From contig NZ_CP053381.1 of the NCBI RefSeq assembly GCF_017868775.1, forward strand, positions 3,844,001-3,908,000: DNA of 64,000 nt. Reading direction: 5' to 3'. The position numbers and the translations under genes are program-made. Below the pieces are notes generated by a model, which saw only the letters and a list, made by a program, of their open reading frames with translations, had not been told where the DNA came from and did not search any database. Below, in pieces: positions 27,420-41,145 of this stretch; the first letter of the stretch is position 1, and every line of letters starts with the position of its first letter. Origin of the DNA: Billgrantia sulfidoxydans. Its GTDB lineage: Bacteria; Pseudomonadota; Gammaproteobacteria; Pseudomonadales; Halomonadaceae.

Positions 27420-28498
27420 CAGCGCATCCCCCTGCGCTGGTTGTGCATCAGCAGCCCCACGCCGAGCGCCAGGAACACGAGATGGATCGGCCACATGCCG
27501 ATTGATGCCGACAGTGCCCCGCGGCCGATGGCATCCAGTGCCGCCAGCAGCAGGCTCAGGTAGCAGATGTGCAGGAAGATCGCCGGCAGCAGCTTGGCGA
27601 AGCGTCCCTGGCGCGGGTTGACCCGCGAGAGCGGCATCGCCATCAGCGTCAGGATGAACACCATCAGCGGCAACGACAGCCGCCACTGCAGCTGGGCCTG
27701 GGCACGGGACGAGCCGTCATCGAGCAGCTCGGCCGTGGTGGCGTACTCCGCCGACTCCAGCTCACGCTGCTCGCCGCCGAGCGAGAGCCGCACGGCGTAG
27801 GTCCCGAACTCCAGTCGCTCGGCTTCGAAGCGCCCCGGCTCGACGCTGTAGCGTTCGCCGTCGGCCAGCACCAGGAAGCGGCTGCCGGTCTCGGGGTCCA
27901 CGGTCTGGTAGCCGCTGCCGGCGCGAGTCACGGCGGTTTCCGGGGTGCCGTCGCGTCGACGCTGGCGCTCGCTGATGAAGACCTCCTGCATTTGCTGTCC
28001 GTCGGGGCTGAAGGCCTCGGTGTAGGCGGTGCGACCGCCGCCGAAGTCCTGGAAGCGCCCCGGCGCCAGGGCGGTGAAGTCGAGCCGGCTGCGCTGCTCC
28101 TCGAGCATCACCGCGTTGTGCAGTGCCCCGGCCGGGGTCAACCACAGGCTGCACAGCCCCACCACGACCGCCACCAGGGTGGCCGGCACCAGGCTGACCT
28201 GGAACAGCCGGGCAGGACTGGTGCCGCAGGCCACCAGCACGGTGATCTCGCTGTTGAGGTAGAGCTGGCCGTAGGCCAGCAGAATGCCGAGAAAGAAGGC
28301 CAGCGGCAGGATCAGCTCGAGAAAGCCGGGCAGATGATAGAGCATCAGGTTGCCGAGGATGGTGGCGGGAATGTCGCCCTCCGCGGCATCGGTGAAATAA
28401 CGAATGAACCGGCTGCCCATGATGACCAGCAGCAGCACGCCGGCGACGGCGGCCATGGTGAGCAGGATTTCGCGGGTCAGGTACCGAAAAATGATCAT
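27419..28498 (-). CDS. lptF: LPS export ABC transporter permease LptF
   Basis: Partner permease of LptG. The 359 residues have the same six-span plus periplasmic jellyroll layout, with LNSEITVLVACGTSPARLF as the coupling element and MPLSRVNPRQGRFAKLLPAI before the last spans. I chose MIIFRYLTREILL as start because GGAAG lies eight bases upstream; a start five codons earlier is possible. It is divergent from pepA with a 117-base intergenic region, as in many gammaproteobacteria. Confidence 0.96.
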   Translation of the reverse strand: MIIFRYLTREILLTMAAVAGVLLLVIMGSRFIRYFTDAAEGDIPATILGNLMLYHLPGFLELILPLAFFLGILLAYGQLYLNSEITVLVACGTSPARLFQVSLVPATLVAVVVGLCSLWLTPAGALHNAVMLEEQRSRLDFTALAPGRFQDFGGGRTAYTEAFSPDGQQMQEVFISERQRRRDGTPETAVTRAGSGYQTVDPETGSRFLVLADGERYSVEPGRFEAERLEFGTYAVRLSLGGEQRELESAEYATTAELLDDGSSRAQAQLQWRLSLPLMVFILTLMAMPLSRVNPRQGRFAKLLPAIFLHICYLSLLLAALDAIGRGALSASIGMWPIHLVFLALGVGLLMHNQRRGMR

Positions 28499-28615
28499 GC
28501 AGCGGTCTTCCATGCAATGGCGCCATGCCTTGAGTACACTGGGGTGATTCGGCAGTGGCCTGGAGCCGTGCCGGCATTATCCAGAATCCCCCATCGCTTG
28601 TCTTGTGGAGTCACC

Positions 28616-30136
28616 ATGGAATTCCCAGTTCAGACGGCCAATCCCGCCAAGGCCGAATCGGCCTGCATCGTGGTCCCGATCCTCAAGGACGGCGACCTGC
28701 TGCCCGCCGCCGCCAAGCTCGACGACGCCAGCGAGCGGCTGATCGGCCAGTTGATCGAGCGCGGCGACTTCGACGCCAAGCTGGGCAACGTGCAGCTGAT
28801 TCCCTTCGCCCCCGGTCTGTCCGCCGACCGCCTGCTGCTGGTGGGCCTGGGCGAGCGCGACAAGTGCCAGGAGCGCGCCTTCATCCGGGCGTTGGATGCC
28901 GCTTTCAGCGCCGCCGCCGGCCTGAAGATCGAGGACCTCGCCGTGGCCTTCACCGACGTGCCGGTTCCCGAACGCAGCGTCGCCTGGAAGGCCCGCATGA
29001 CCGCCGAAGCCGCGCAGCGCGCCGTCTACCGCTTCGACGAGTTCAAGTCGGAGAAAGCGCCGCGCCCGCCACTGGACCAGGTCACCCTGCTGCTGAGCGA
29101 CGCCGAGGCCGCCGACGAGGCGCGCGAGGGCGCACGCATCGGTAACGCCGTAGGCCAGGGGGTGGCCTACACCCGCACCCTGGGCAACCTGCCGGGCAAC
29201 GTCTGCACCCCGAGCTACCTGGCCGAGCAGGCCGAACAGCTGGGTCGCGAATCGGGCGGTGCCCTCGAGGTCGAGATCCTCGACGAGGCGGCGCTGGAGG
29301 AGCTCGGCGCCCACAGCCTGCTCTCGGTGGGCCGCGGCAGCGAGCAGCCCTCACGCCTGATCGTGATGAAGTACCAGGGCGCCGAGAGCGCCGACGAGGC
29401 GCCCCACGTGCTGGTGGGCAAGGGCATCACCTTCGACACCGGCGGCATCTCGCTCAAACCCGGCGAGGCGATGGACGAGATGAAGTTCGACATGTGCGGG
29501 GCGGCCAGCGTGTTCGGCACCGCCAAGGCGGTGCTCGGCATCCGCCCCAAGCTCAACCTGGTGTTCATCGTCGCCGCCGCAGAGAACATGCCCGACGGCC
29601 GCGCCACCAAGCCCGGCGACATCATCAAGACGCTGAAAGGCCTCACCGTCGAAGTACTCAACACCGATGCCGAAGGGCGCCTGGTGCTGTGCGATGCCCT
29701 GACCTACGCCGAGCGCTTCGAGCCCGCCAGCGTGGTCGACATCGCCACCCTGACCGGGGCGGCCATCATCGCCCTGGGCCACCACGCCACCGGCCTGCTC
29801 TCCAACGACGACGACCTGGCGCTCGACCTGCTCGACGCCGGCGAAGCCGCCTGGGACCGCGCCTGGCACCTGCCGCTGTGGGACGAGTACAAGGAGCAGC
29901 TCGACTCCAACTTCGCCGACATGGCCAACATCGGCGGGCGCCCGGCCGGCACCATCACTGCCGCCTGCTTCCTCTCGCGCTTCGCCGACAAGTTCCCCTG
30001 GGCACACCTGGACATCGCCGGCACCGCCTGGACCTCGGGCAAGCAGAAAGGCGCCAGCGGCCGCCCGGTGGGGCTCTTGACCCAATACCTGCTCGACCGC
30101 GAGGAGGAGGCGCGCCAGGTCGAGAACGACGGCTGA
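28616..30136 (+). CDS. pepA: Leucyl aminopeptidase (cytosol aminopeptidase A)
   Basis: Hexameric M17 metallo-aminopeptidase; in E. coli PepA also acts as a DNA-binding accessory factor in Xer recombination and carAB control. The 506-residue product has GKGITFDTGGISLKP with metal and catalytic residues and the signature VLNTDAEGRLVLCDAL. WTSGKQKGASGRPVGLL near the end is conserved. GTGGAG precedes the ATG. The frame stays open far upstream, but that region is antisense to lptF. Confidence 0.97.
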   Translation: MEFPVQTANPAKAESACIVVPILKDGDLLPAAAKLDDASERLIGQLIERGDFDAKLGNVQLIPFAPGLSADRLLLVGLGERDKCQERAFIRALDAAFSAAAGLKIEDLAVAFTDVPVPERSVAWKARMTAEAAQRAVYRFDEFKSEKAPRPPLDQVTLLLSDAEAADEAREGARIGNAVGQGVAYTRTLGNLPGNVCTPSYLAEQAEQLGRESGGALEVEILDEAALEELGAHSLLSVGRGSEQPSRLIVMKYQGAESADEAPHVLVGKGITFDTGGISLKPGEAMDEMKFDMCGAASVFGTAKAVLGIRPKLNLVFIVAAAENMPDGRATKPGDIIKTLKGLTVEVLNTDAEGRLVLCDALTYAERFEPASVVDIATLTGAAIIALGHHATGLLSNDDDLALDLLDAGEAAWDRAWHLPLWDEYKEQLDSNFADMANIGGRPAGTITAACFLSRFADKFPWAHLDIAGTAWTSGKQKGASGRPVGLLTQYLLDREEEARQVENDG

Positions 30137-30187
30137 CGCCGCCAAGGTTGCCATCGCCGCCGGCAACCGTTACATCTGACGCATTGC

Positions 30188-30215
30188 ACGCCCCGGGTCG
30201 GCCGACCCGGGGCGT
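30188..30215. terminator. Perfect palindrome between pepA and ilvE
   Basis: ACGCCCCGGGTCGG and CCGACCCGGGGCGT form a perfect 14+14 inverted repeat with no spacer. A transcript would fold into a very stable hairpin. There is no U-tract on either side, so it is either a weak terminator or an RNA-stability element rather than a classical terminator. Confidence 0.5.
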
Positions 30216-30267
30216 CAAGAAGCCCAAGAAAACGCCGGAATCCCGGCATAGCGGAGACCCTTTTGCC

Positions 30268-31365
30268 GTGCCCAACGCCACCTTCGAGATACTGCCAAGC
30301 GCCATGCCCACGGCAGCCAACATTCGTGACGACATCCTTGCCAACCCCGGTTTCGGTCGTTACTTCAGCGACCACATGGCCCACGTGCGCTGGACGGCCG
30401 AGGCCGGCTGGCACGGCCACGAGGTGCGCCCCTACGGCCCGTTGACCCTCGACCCGGCGGCGGCCGTGCTGCACTACGGCCAGGAAATCTTCGAGGGCAT
30501 CAAGGCCTACCGCCACGCCGACGGCTCGGTGTGGTCGTTCCGCCCGGAGAAGAACGCCGAGCGCTTCCGCCGCAGCGCCCGCCGCCTGGCGCTGCCCGAA
30601 CTCAGCGACGAGGACTTCGTCGGTTCGCTCAAGGCGCTACTCGCCCAGGACCACGCCTGGGTGCCGACGCCCCGCAACGAGGCCGACGAGTCGAGCCTCT
30701 ACCTGCGCCCGTTCATGATCGCCAGCGAGAAGTTCCTCGGTGTGCGTCCGGCCCACGAGGTCGACTACTACGTGATCGCCTCCCCCGCCGGCGCCTACTT
30801 CAAGGGCGGCATCGCCCCGGTGTCGATCTGGCTCTCCTCGCACTACAAGCGCGCCGCCCCCGGCGGCACCGGCTTCGCCAAGTGCGGCGGCAACTATGCC
30901 GCCTCGCTGGCTGCCCAGAAGGAAGCCGAGAAGCACGGCTGCAGCCAGGTCGCCTTCCTCGACGCCGCCGAGAACAAGTGGGTCGAGGAGCTGGGCGGCA
31001 TGAACCTGTTCTTCGTCTACAAGGACGGCCGCCTGGTCACGCCGCGCCTGACCGACACCATCCTCGAGGGCGTGACCCGCGACTCGGTGCTCACCCTCGG
31101 CCGCGACGAAGGCTTCACCCCGGAGGAGCGCGCCATCAGCATCGACGAGTGGCGCGACGGCGTGGCTTCCGGCGATATCGCCGAGGTCTTCGCCTGCGGT
31201 ACCGCCGCGGTGATCACCCCGGTGGGCCAGTTGATCAGCGAAGACGACACCATCCAGATGCCCGACGCCGGCAACGAGATCGCCAAGCGCCTGCGCGGCA
31301 AGCTGCTCGATCTGCAGTACGGCCGCGCCGAAGATACGCATGGTTGGTTGACCCGCCTGGTGTAA
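30268..31365 (+). CDS. ilvE: Branched-chain amino acid aminotransferase
   Basis: PLP enzyme (fold type IV) for the last step of leucine, isoleucine and valine synthesis. The 365-residue product has YGQEIFEGIKAYRH, FAKCGGNYAASLAAQKEAE with the PLP-linked lysine region, and EELGGMNLFFVY. Size and motifs fit the longer eukaryote-like bacterial group. The start is a GTG with GGAG about a dozen bases upstream; an ATG twelve codons later is the alternative. It lies between pepA and holC, which are neighbours in E. coli. Confidence 0.94.
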   Translation: MPNATFEILPSAMPTAANIRDDILANPGFGRYFSDHMAHVRWTAEAGWHGHEVRPYGPLTLDPAAAVLHYGQEIFEGIKAYRHADGSVWSFRPEKNAERFRRSARRLALPELSDEDFVGSLKALLAQDHAWVPTPRNEADESSLYLRPFMIASEKFLGVRPAHEVDYYVIASPAGAYFKGGIAPVSIWLSSHYKRAAPGGTGFAKCGGNYAASLAAQKEAEKHGCSQVAFLDAAENKWVEELGGMNLFFVYKDGRLVTPRLTDTILEGVTRDSVLTLGRDEGFTPEERAISIDEWRDGVASGDIAEVFACGTAAVITPVGQLISEDDTIQMPDAGNEIAKRLRGKLLDLQYGRAEDTHGWLTRLV

Positions 31366-31459
31366 CAGCGAAGTCGCCGCAATGGGCTCGCTGGTGCGAG
31401 TCCGTTGCCACCACGACTATTACCACTGAGGCGAGGGGCGCCGAAGGGCAGGCCGGCGC

Positions 31460-31548
31460 GGAGGTCCTACGCCAGGGATGGCGTCGGTAGCGTACAGGGA
31501 AGTATTCACAGCGCCTCCGCGAAGGCCTGCCCGTCGGGAAAGCCCCGG
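31460..31548 (+). repeat. Dispersed extragenic repeat, copy A (upstream of holC)
   Basis: This segment and the reverse complement of copy B share, in order, GGAGGTC, GCCAGGGATGGC, GTAGCG, CAGGGA, TTCACAGCGCCTCC, CCTG and CCCCGG, separated by diverged bases. The internal GCCAGGGATGGC is itself part of a hairpin-prone block. It lies wholly in the gap before holC, as REP-type elements do. Confidence 0.75.
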
Positions 31549-31558
31549 GCAGACTCTG

Positions 31559-31999
31559 ATGACCCAAGTAGATTTCTACATCCTCCCCGACACCACGCTG
31601 GAAGCACGGCTCGACTTCGCCTGTCGGCTGGCCGAGACCATCGCCGGCAAGGGCTTCCGGCTGCATCTGCACGCCGAGGACGAAGCCATGGCCAGCGATC
31701 TCGACGAACGGCTGTGGACCTTTCGCCCCGAGGCCTACCTGCCCCACGCCCTGCTCGGCAGCGAGATGGCCGAGAGCGTGGCGGTGACCATCGGCTGGGA
31801 GCAGCCGCCCGAGCCGAGCGCCGAAGCGCCCATGGCGCTGCTCAACCTCGACCCGGGCATCCCCGAGTGGTTCTCGCGCTTCGAGCGGGTCGCCGAGATC
31901 ATCAACCAGCACCAGCAGGTGCTCGTCGCCAAGCGCGAGTGCTGGCAGACCTACAAGCAGCGCGGCTATCCCGTCAAGGCCCATCAGCTCAAGGGGTGA
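31559..31999 (+). CDS. holC: DNA polymerase III subunit chi
   Basis: Clamp-loader accessory subunit that binds SSB and psi. The 146 residues match the E. coli length (147). The family pattern starts with MTQVDFYILPDTT and continues with LDFACRLAETIAGKG, DLDERLWTFRPEAYLPHAL and CWQTYKQRGYPVKAHQL at the end. It stands directly before valS, as in E. coli, but both flanking gaps carry a copy of a dispersed repeat. The ribosome site is weak. Confidence 0.93.
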   Translation: MTQVDFYILPDTTLEARLDFACRLAETIAGKGFRLHLHAEDEAMASDLDERLWTFRPEAYLPHALLGSEMAESVAVTIGWEQPPEPSAEAPMALLNLDPGIPEWFSRFERVAEIINQHQQVLVAKRECWQTYKQRGYPVKAHQLKG

Positions 32000-32032
32000 G
32001 TCCCGTCCCGGTGTTACGAGAGGCCGCCTATA

Positions 32033-32122
32033 CCGGGGCTGATCCGGCGACAGGGACTGCGAGGAGGCGCTGTGAACCTATCCCTGGGCGCTACTTTTGC
32101 CATCCCTGGCAAAAGACCTCCT
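32033..32122 (-). repeat. Dispersed extragenic repeat, copy B (inverted, downstream of holC)
   Basis: This is an inverted partner of copy A: GGAGGCGCTGTGAA here is the complement of TTCACAGCGCCTCC there, and GCCATCCCTGGC of GCCAGGGATGGC. The latter sits inside TTTTGCC-ATCCCT-GGCAAAA, a perfect hairpin stem. It lies just before the valS promoter and might also end holC transcripts. Confidence 0.75.
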
Positions 32123-32181
32123 CTTCGCCCTGCCCCCGGCGCCCCTCAGAGGCTGTACCGATCCGTCCGTTCACGTCTGGC

Positions 32182-32210
32182 TGACGCCAAGCACCCCATC
32201 GCGCTATAAT
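32182..32210 (+). promoter_or_regulatory. Sigma-70 promoter for valS
   Basis: A perfect TATAAT -10 with a TGACGC -35-like hexamer 17 bases upstream lies 88 bases before the valS start. It is downstream of the holC gene and of repeat copy B, so valS can be transcribed independently. Confidence 0.6.
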
Positions 32211-32297
32211 CGAGCCCATTTTTCGCACGCTTTCGACGACTTCCCGCCGCCCGGCCCCACGACCCGGCGGCGATCATTTCTGGACCCGGAACGCCCC

Positions 32298-35237
<2,940 letters not shown>

Positions 35238-35249
<12 letters not shown>

Positions 35250-35321
35250 TCAGCGGCCCGATACCGCCGCGCTCTGATCAGCGGCCCGATACCGCCGCGC
35301 TCTGATCAACGGCCCGACACC
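35238..35321 (+). repeat. 28-bp tandem repeat, three units, across the valS stop
   Basis: The unit begins GCCGCGCTCTGATCA and ends CCCGATACC. Units 1 and 2 are identical; unit 3 differs at two positions. Each unit contains the last codons and TGA stop of valS, so only the first unit is coding. A fourth start (GCCGCC) follows. Slippage or unequal exchange is the likely source. Confidence 0.95.
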
Positions 35322-35341
35322 GCCGCCAGGAGACGACACGA

Positions 35342-36771
<1,430 letters not shown>

Positions 36772-36775
<4 letters not shown>

Positions 36776-36790
36776 CCGGTTTTCGGTCAA
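36772..36790 (+). terminator. Terminator of the sigma-54 activator gene
   Basis: TTGACCG and CGGTCAA form a perfect seven-base stem with loop GTTTT, followed by ATTTCTTTTC. The activator's stop codon lies within the stem. It should separate the activator transcript from the TRAP operon. Confidence 0.65.
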
Positions 36791-36816
36791 ATTTCTTTTC
36801 GACCAAGGTCTAGAAC

Positions 36817-36834
36817 TGTCCGAATCAGCGGACA
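36817..36834. promoter_or_regulatory. Upstream activator site 2
   Basis: TGTCCG-N6-CGGACA is a perfect inverted repeat, centred about 80 bases upstream of the -24/-12 element. Together with site 1 it has the arrangement typical of enhancer sites for Fis-type HTH proteins. Confidence 0.6.
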
Positions 36835-36897
36835 GCCACTGCAACACTCCCTCCTAAATAAATCTCAACTTTTTGATTTAACGATTCTTTTTATTTC

Positions 36898-36913
36898 TGG
36901 CATGAAGTCTGCA
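36898..36913 (+). promoter_or_regulatory. Sigma-54 (-24/-12) promoter of the TRAP-bdhA operon
   Basis: TGGCATGAAGTCTGCA matches the sigma-54 consensus TGGCACGNNNNTTGCW with the invariant GG and GC exactly 12 bases apart and only two mismatches. It is about 122 bases before the dctP-type gene and is preceded by an AT-rich stretch suited to IHF-type bending. Confidence 0.8.
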
Positions 36914-37035
36914 ATGCGTTGTGGCATGCGTCGCCCGAGCGGCGCTGAGGGTCGCTTCGCAGGGCGATCCATACAACATCCCATCGCCAGGCATCGACCA
37001 GGCGTCGTACCGACAACAATTCCCAAGGAGCCTTC

Positions 37036-38145
<1,110 letters not shown>

Positions 38146-38148
38146 GCC

Positions 38149-38170
38149 GGCCGCCCGGTAGCGGGCGGCC
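38149..38170 (+). terminator. Hairpin 1 after the TRAP binding-protein gene
   Basis: GGCCGCCCG-GTAG-CGGGCGGCC is a perfect nine-base stem starting a few bases after the stop. It lacks a U-tract, so it more likely stabilises the upstream mRNA or partly attenuates than terminates. Confidence 0.55.
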
Positions 38171-38190
38171 TCTGCCAGCCATAAGCGACA

Positions 38191-38217
38191 GCGGCCCCCG
38201 CCGTAAGGCGGGGCCGC
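38191..38217 (+). terminator. Hairpin 2 after the TRAP binding-protein gene
   Basis: GCGGCCCCCGCC-GTAA-GGCGGGGCCGC forms an eleven-pair stem with one bulged C. It follows hairpin 1 by 20 bases and has the same GTA-type loop start, consistent with a tandem attenuator or RNA-stability element. Confidence 0.55.
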
Positions 38218-38247
38218 CCCGTGTTCCCAACGCCCCGGAGTCACCCC

Positions 38248-38844
38248 ATGAGCGTCAACGAATCAGCGGCCTCTGCCCAGGGGCCGGAGGGCCACTCCGT
38301 GCCGGAATTGCCCACCAACCGCCTCAGCTATCGCCTCGACCTGACCATCCTGCTGTTCGGCCGCGCCGTCTCCTGGCTGTGGCTCGCCACCATGGCGGTC
38401 GTGCTGACCAACGTGGTCAACCGCTTCATCCTCGGCCGTGGCTCGATCGCGGTGGAAGAGCTCTCCTGGCACCTGTTCGGCGCCACCATGATCCTCACCC
38501 TGGCCTACGCCGTGGTCAGCGACGATCACGTGCGCGTCGACGTGATCCGCGAGAAGTTCTCTCTGCATACCCAGGCCTGGATCGAGCTGGCAGGCATCGT
38601 GCTGCTGGCGCTGCCGATCCTCTACCTGATGACCGAGGCGCTGTTCGAGTACGGCTACCGCGCCTTCGCACGCGGCGAGCGCTCCCAGGCGCCGAGCGGC
38701 CTGCCCTATCGCTTCATCATCAAGACCCTGATTCCCATCGGCCTGACGCTGGTCGCCGTGGCGCTGTTCTCGCGAGCGCTGCGCTGCGCCACGCTGCTGT
38801 TCGGTTTCCCCCGGCCTCTTCGCCAGACCACACCGCGGCACTAG
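38248..38844 (+). CDS. TRAP transporter small permease (DctQ type)
   Basis: Inner-membrane subunit of 198 residues with four predicted spans, including AVSWLWLATMAVVLTNVVNR, SWHLFGATMILTLAYAVVS (with the family-type DDHVRVDVI loop after it) and IELAGIVLLALPILYLM. It starts at an ATG with GGAG upstream. It lies between the binding-protein and large-permease genes, the usual TRAP order. Confidence 0.92.
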   Translation: MSVNESAASAQGPEGHSVPELPTNRLSYRLDLTILLFGRAVSWLWLATMAVVLTNVVNRFILGRGSIAVEELSWHLFGATMILTLAYAVVSDDHVRVDVIREKFSLHTQAWIELAGIVLLALPILYLMTEALFEYGYRAFARGERSQAPSGLPYRFIIKTLIPIGLTLVAVALFSRALRCATLLFGFPRPLRQTTPRH

Positions 38845-38893
38845 CGGCGCGCCGCCCTCCGCCATACGCCACGTTCATCTAGCGAGATCGACT

Positions 38894-40264
38894 ATGGGAC
38901 TGGAACAATTTCTCGTGCTGGCCATGTTCGCCAGCTTCATGGGCCTGCTGCTGCTGGGCTTCCCGGTGGCCTGGTCGCTGGCCGGCATCGGCTTCGTCTT
39001 CGCCGTCATCGGTCACCTGCTGGTGGAGTTCGCCGGCGCCGACCTGTGGTTCTCCTGGGGCGGCACCATCGGCGTGCTGGACCGTCGCATCTACGGCATC
39101 GTCGCCAACGAACTGATGGTGGCGCTGCCGCTGTTCATCTTCATGGGCATCATGCTCGACCGCTCCGGCATCGCCGAGCGCCTGGTCACCTCGCTGGTGC
39201 GCGTGCTCGGCGGCCTGCGCGGCGGCTACGCCATCACCGTGGTGATCGTCGGCGTGCTGCTGGCGGCTTCCACCGGCATCGTCGGCGCCTCGGTGGTGCT
39301 GCTCGGCATGCTGTCGCTGGGGCCGATGATGCGCGCCCAGTACAACAAGTCGCTGGCGGTGGGTACCGCCTGCTCGGTGGGGACCCTGGGTATTCTGGTG
39401 CCGCCGAGCATCATGCTGGTACTGATGGCGGACCGCATGGGCACCTCAGATGCCTCGGTGGGACGGCTGTTCATGGCCGCGCTGGTTCCCGGCGTGATGC
39501 TCGGCGTGCTCTATGTCGCCTACATCCTGATCGCCGCCTATCTGAACAAGGACCTGGCACCGGCGCCCAAGGACCGCGAGCCGCTCGACGCGCGCGCCTT
39601 CCTGCAGGTGTTCTGGGCGGTGTTGCCGCCGTTGGGCCTGATACTGGCCGTGCTCGGCTCGATCTTCACCGGCTTCGCCACCACCACCGAGGCCTCCGCG
39701 GTAGGTGCGCTGGGGGCCATGCTGCTGGCCCTGGTCAACCGCCGGCTCAGCCTCACGACCCTGCGCCAGGCGCTCTACCAGACCAGCCGCACCACGGCCT
39801 TCATCTTCGCCATCTTCATCGGCGCCACGGTGTTCGCCGCCGTGCTGCGCGGGCTGGGGGGCGACGACGTGGTGCGCTTCGCCCTCACCGGCCTGCCCTT
39901 CGGCGAGACCGGTATCGTGCTGACCATCCTCGCCGTGGTGTTCCTGCTCGGCTTCTTCCTCGACTGGGTGGAGATCACCCTGATCATTCTGCCGCTGGTG
40001 GCCCCGGTGGTCATGAACCTGGGGGTGGATCCGCTGTGGTTCGCGATGCTCTTCGCCATCTGCCTGCAGACCTCTTTCCTGACGCCACCGGTGGGCTTCG
40101 CGCTGTTCTACATCAAGGGCGTCTGCCCGCCAGAGATCACCACCCGTGACATCTATCTCGGGGTCGCACCCTTCGTCGCCATCCAGCTGCTCGGGCTTGC
40201 GCTGGTGTTCTTCTTCGCCCCACTGGCGACCTGGCTGCCCAACGCCATGTATGGCGGCAACTGA
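38894..40264 (+). CDS. TRAP transporter large permease (DctM type)
   Basis: Transport subunit of 456 residues with about 12 hydrophobic spans. The family segments are present: ALPLFIFMGIMLDRSGIAE, ASTGIVGASVVLLGMLSLGP, VGTLGILVPPSIMLVLM and FLLGFFLDWVEITLIILPL, and TSFLTPPVGFALFYIKG near the end. It moves the substrate with Na+, which suits a halophile. The bdhA gene follows 15 bases after the stop. Confidence 0.95.
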   Translation: MGLEQFLVLAMFASFMGLLLLGFPVAWSLAGIGFVFAVIGHLLVEFAGADLWFSWGGTIGVLDRRIYGIVANELMVALPLFIFMGIMLDRSGIAERLVTSLVRVLGGLRGGYAITVVIVGVLLAASTGIVGASVVLLGMLSLGPMMRAQYNKSLAVGTACSVGTLGILVPPSIMLVLMADRMGTSDASVGRLFMAALVPGVMLGVLYVAYILIAAYLNKDLAPAPKDREPLDARAFLQVFWAVLPPLGLILAVLGSIFTGFATTTEASAVGALGAMLLALVNRRLSLTTLRQALYQTSRTTAFIFAIFIGATVFAAVLRGLGGDDVVRFALTGLPFGETGIVLTILAVVFLLGFFLDWVEITLIILPLVAPVVMNLGVDPLWFAMLFAICLQTSFLTPPVGFALFYIKGVCPPEITTRDIYLGVAPFVAIQLLGLALVFFFAPLATWLPNAMYGGN

Positions 40265-40279
40265 CAACGGAGACCGGAC

Positions 40280-41062
40280 ATGCAACTCATCGACAAGACG
40301 GCCCTGATCACCGGCGCCGGCGGCGGCATCGGCCGCGCCATCGCCGAGCGCTATGCCCGCGAGGGCGCCAGGGTCGCGGTGGCTGACCTCGACCTGGCTG
40401 CCGCCGAGGCCACCGTCGCGCAGATCCGCGCGCAAGGCGGCGACGCCATGGCACTGGCCATGGACGTCACCGACGAAGGCGCGGTGGACACTGGCGTCGC
40501 CGCGGTAGTGGAGCGCTGGGGCAGCCTGGACATCGCCATTGCCAACGCCGGCATTCAGCACATCGCGCCGCTGCATGCCTTGTCCTTCGCCGACTGGCGC
40601 AGGGTGATGGCGGTACACCTCGACGGCGCCTTCCTGGTCACCAGCGCCGCCCTGCGTCAAATGTACCGTCAGCCGAGCGGCGGCTGTCTGCTCTACATGG
40701 GCTCGGTGCACAGCAAACTCGCTTCGCCGCTCAAGGCGCCCTACGTGGCCGCCAAGCACGGCTTGCTGGGGCTGTGCCGCAGCGTGGCCAGGGAAGGGGC
40801 GGCACACCGGGTTCGCGCCAACGTGATCTGCCCCGGCTTCGTACGCACGCCGCTGGTGGACAGGCAGATCCCCGAGCAGGCCGAGGCGCTGGGCATCTCG
40901 GAGGAAGCGGTGATCCGCGACGTGATGCTCAAGGATACCGTGGACGGCGAGTTCACCACGCTGGACGACATCGCCGAGGTTGCGCTGCACCTGGCGGCCT
41001 TCCCTACGGCGGCGCTGACGGGCCAGTCGGTGGTGGCCAGCCACGGGTGGTACATGCAGTAG
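40280..41062 (+). CDS. bdhA: D-3-hydroxybutyrate dehydrogenase
   Basis: NAD-dependent SDR that oxidises D-3-hydroxybutyrate to acetoacetate. The 260-residue protein has the cofactor motif TGAGGGIG and the catalytic Ser142, Tyr155 and Lys159. It also keeps the substrate-binding residues reported for Pseudomonas fragi HBDH at the same numbers: His144, Lys152, Gln196 and Trp257, plus the Gln of GIQHIAP at 93. [10 protein letters not shown] is a family hallmark. Residue 187 is Phe. It is the last gene behind the TRAP transporter, giving uptake and first oxidation in one operon. Confidence 0.93.
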   Translation: MQLIDKTALITGAGGGIGRAIAERYAREGARVAVADLDLAAAEATVAQIRAQGGDAMALAMDVTDEGAVDTGVAAVVERWGSLDIAIANAGIQHIAPLHALSFADWRRVMAVHLDGAFLVTSAALRQMYRQPSGGCLLYMGSVHSKLASPLKAPYVAAKHGLLGLCRSVAREGAAHRVRANVICPGFVRTPLVDRQIPEQAEALGISEEAVIRDVMLKDTVDGEFTTLDDIAEVALHLAAFPTAALTGQSVVASHGWYMQ

Positions 41063-41145
41063 TCACGATAAGTTAAAGAACGCTGTTCCGTTACGTTCCC
41101 TTACGCTAGAATGGGGCATCGCTATCTCCATCGTGCGTGCCCCTC

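Noticed and set aside
27569..28615. Upstream extension of the pepA frame
   Set aside because: It is antisense to lptF and contains none of the M17 features; the true start has a ribosome site at 28616.
31366..31459. Small gene between ilvE and holC
   Set aside because: Short frames exist, but none has a ribosome site and the region runs into repeat copy A.
39446..41044. A 532-codon minus-strand frame opposite dctM and bdhA
   Set aside because: Its composition (H, Q, G, R rich) is that of an antisense shadow and both sense genes are secure.
41080..41112. Sigma-70 promoter for lpxT (TAGAAT with TGTTCC)
   Set aside because: The -35 match is too poor to list as a feature.
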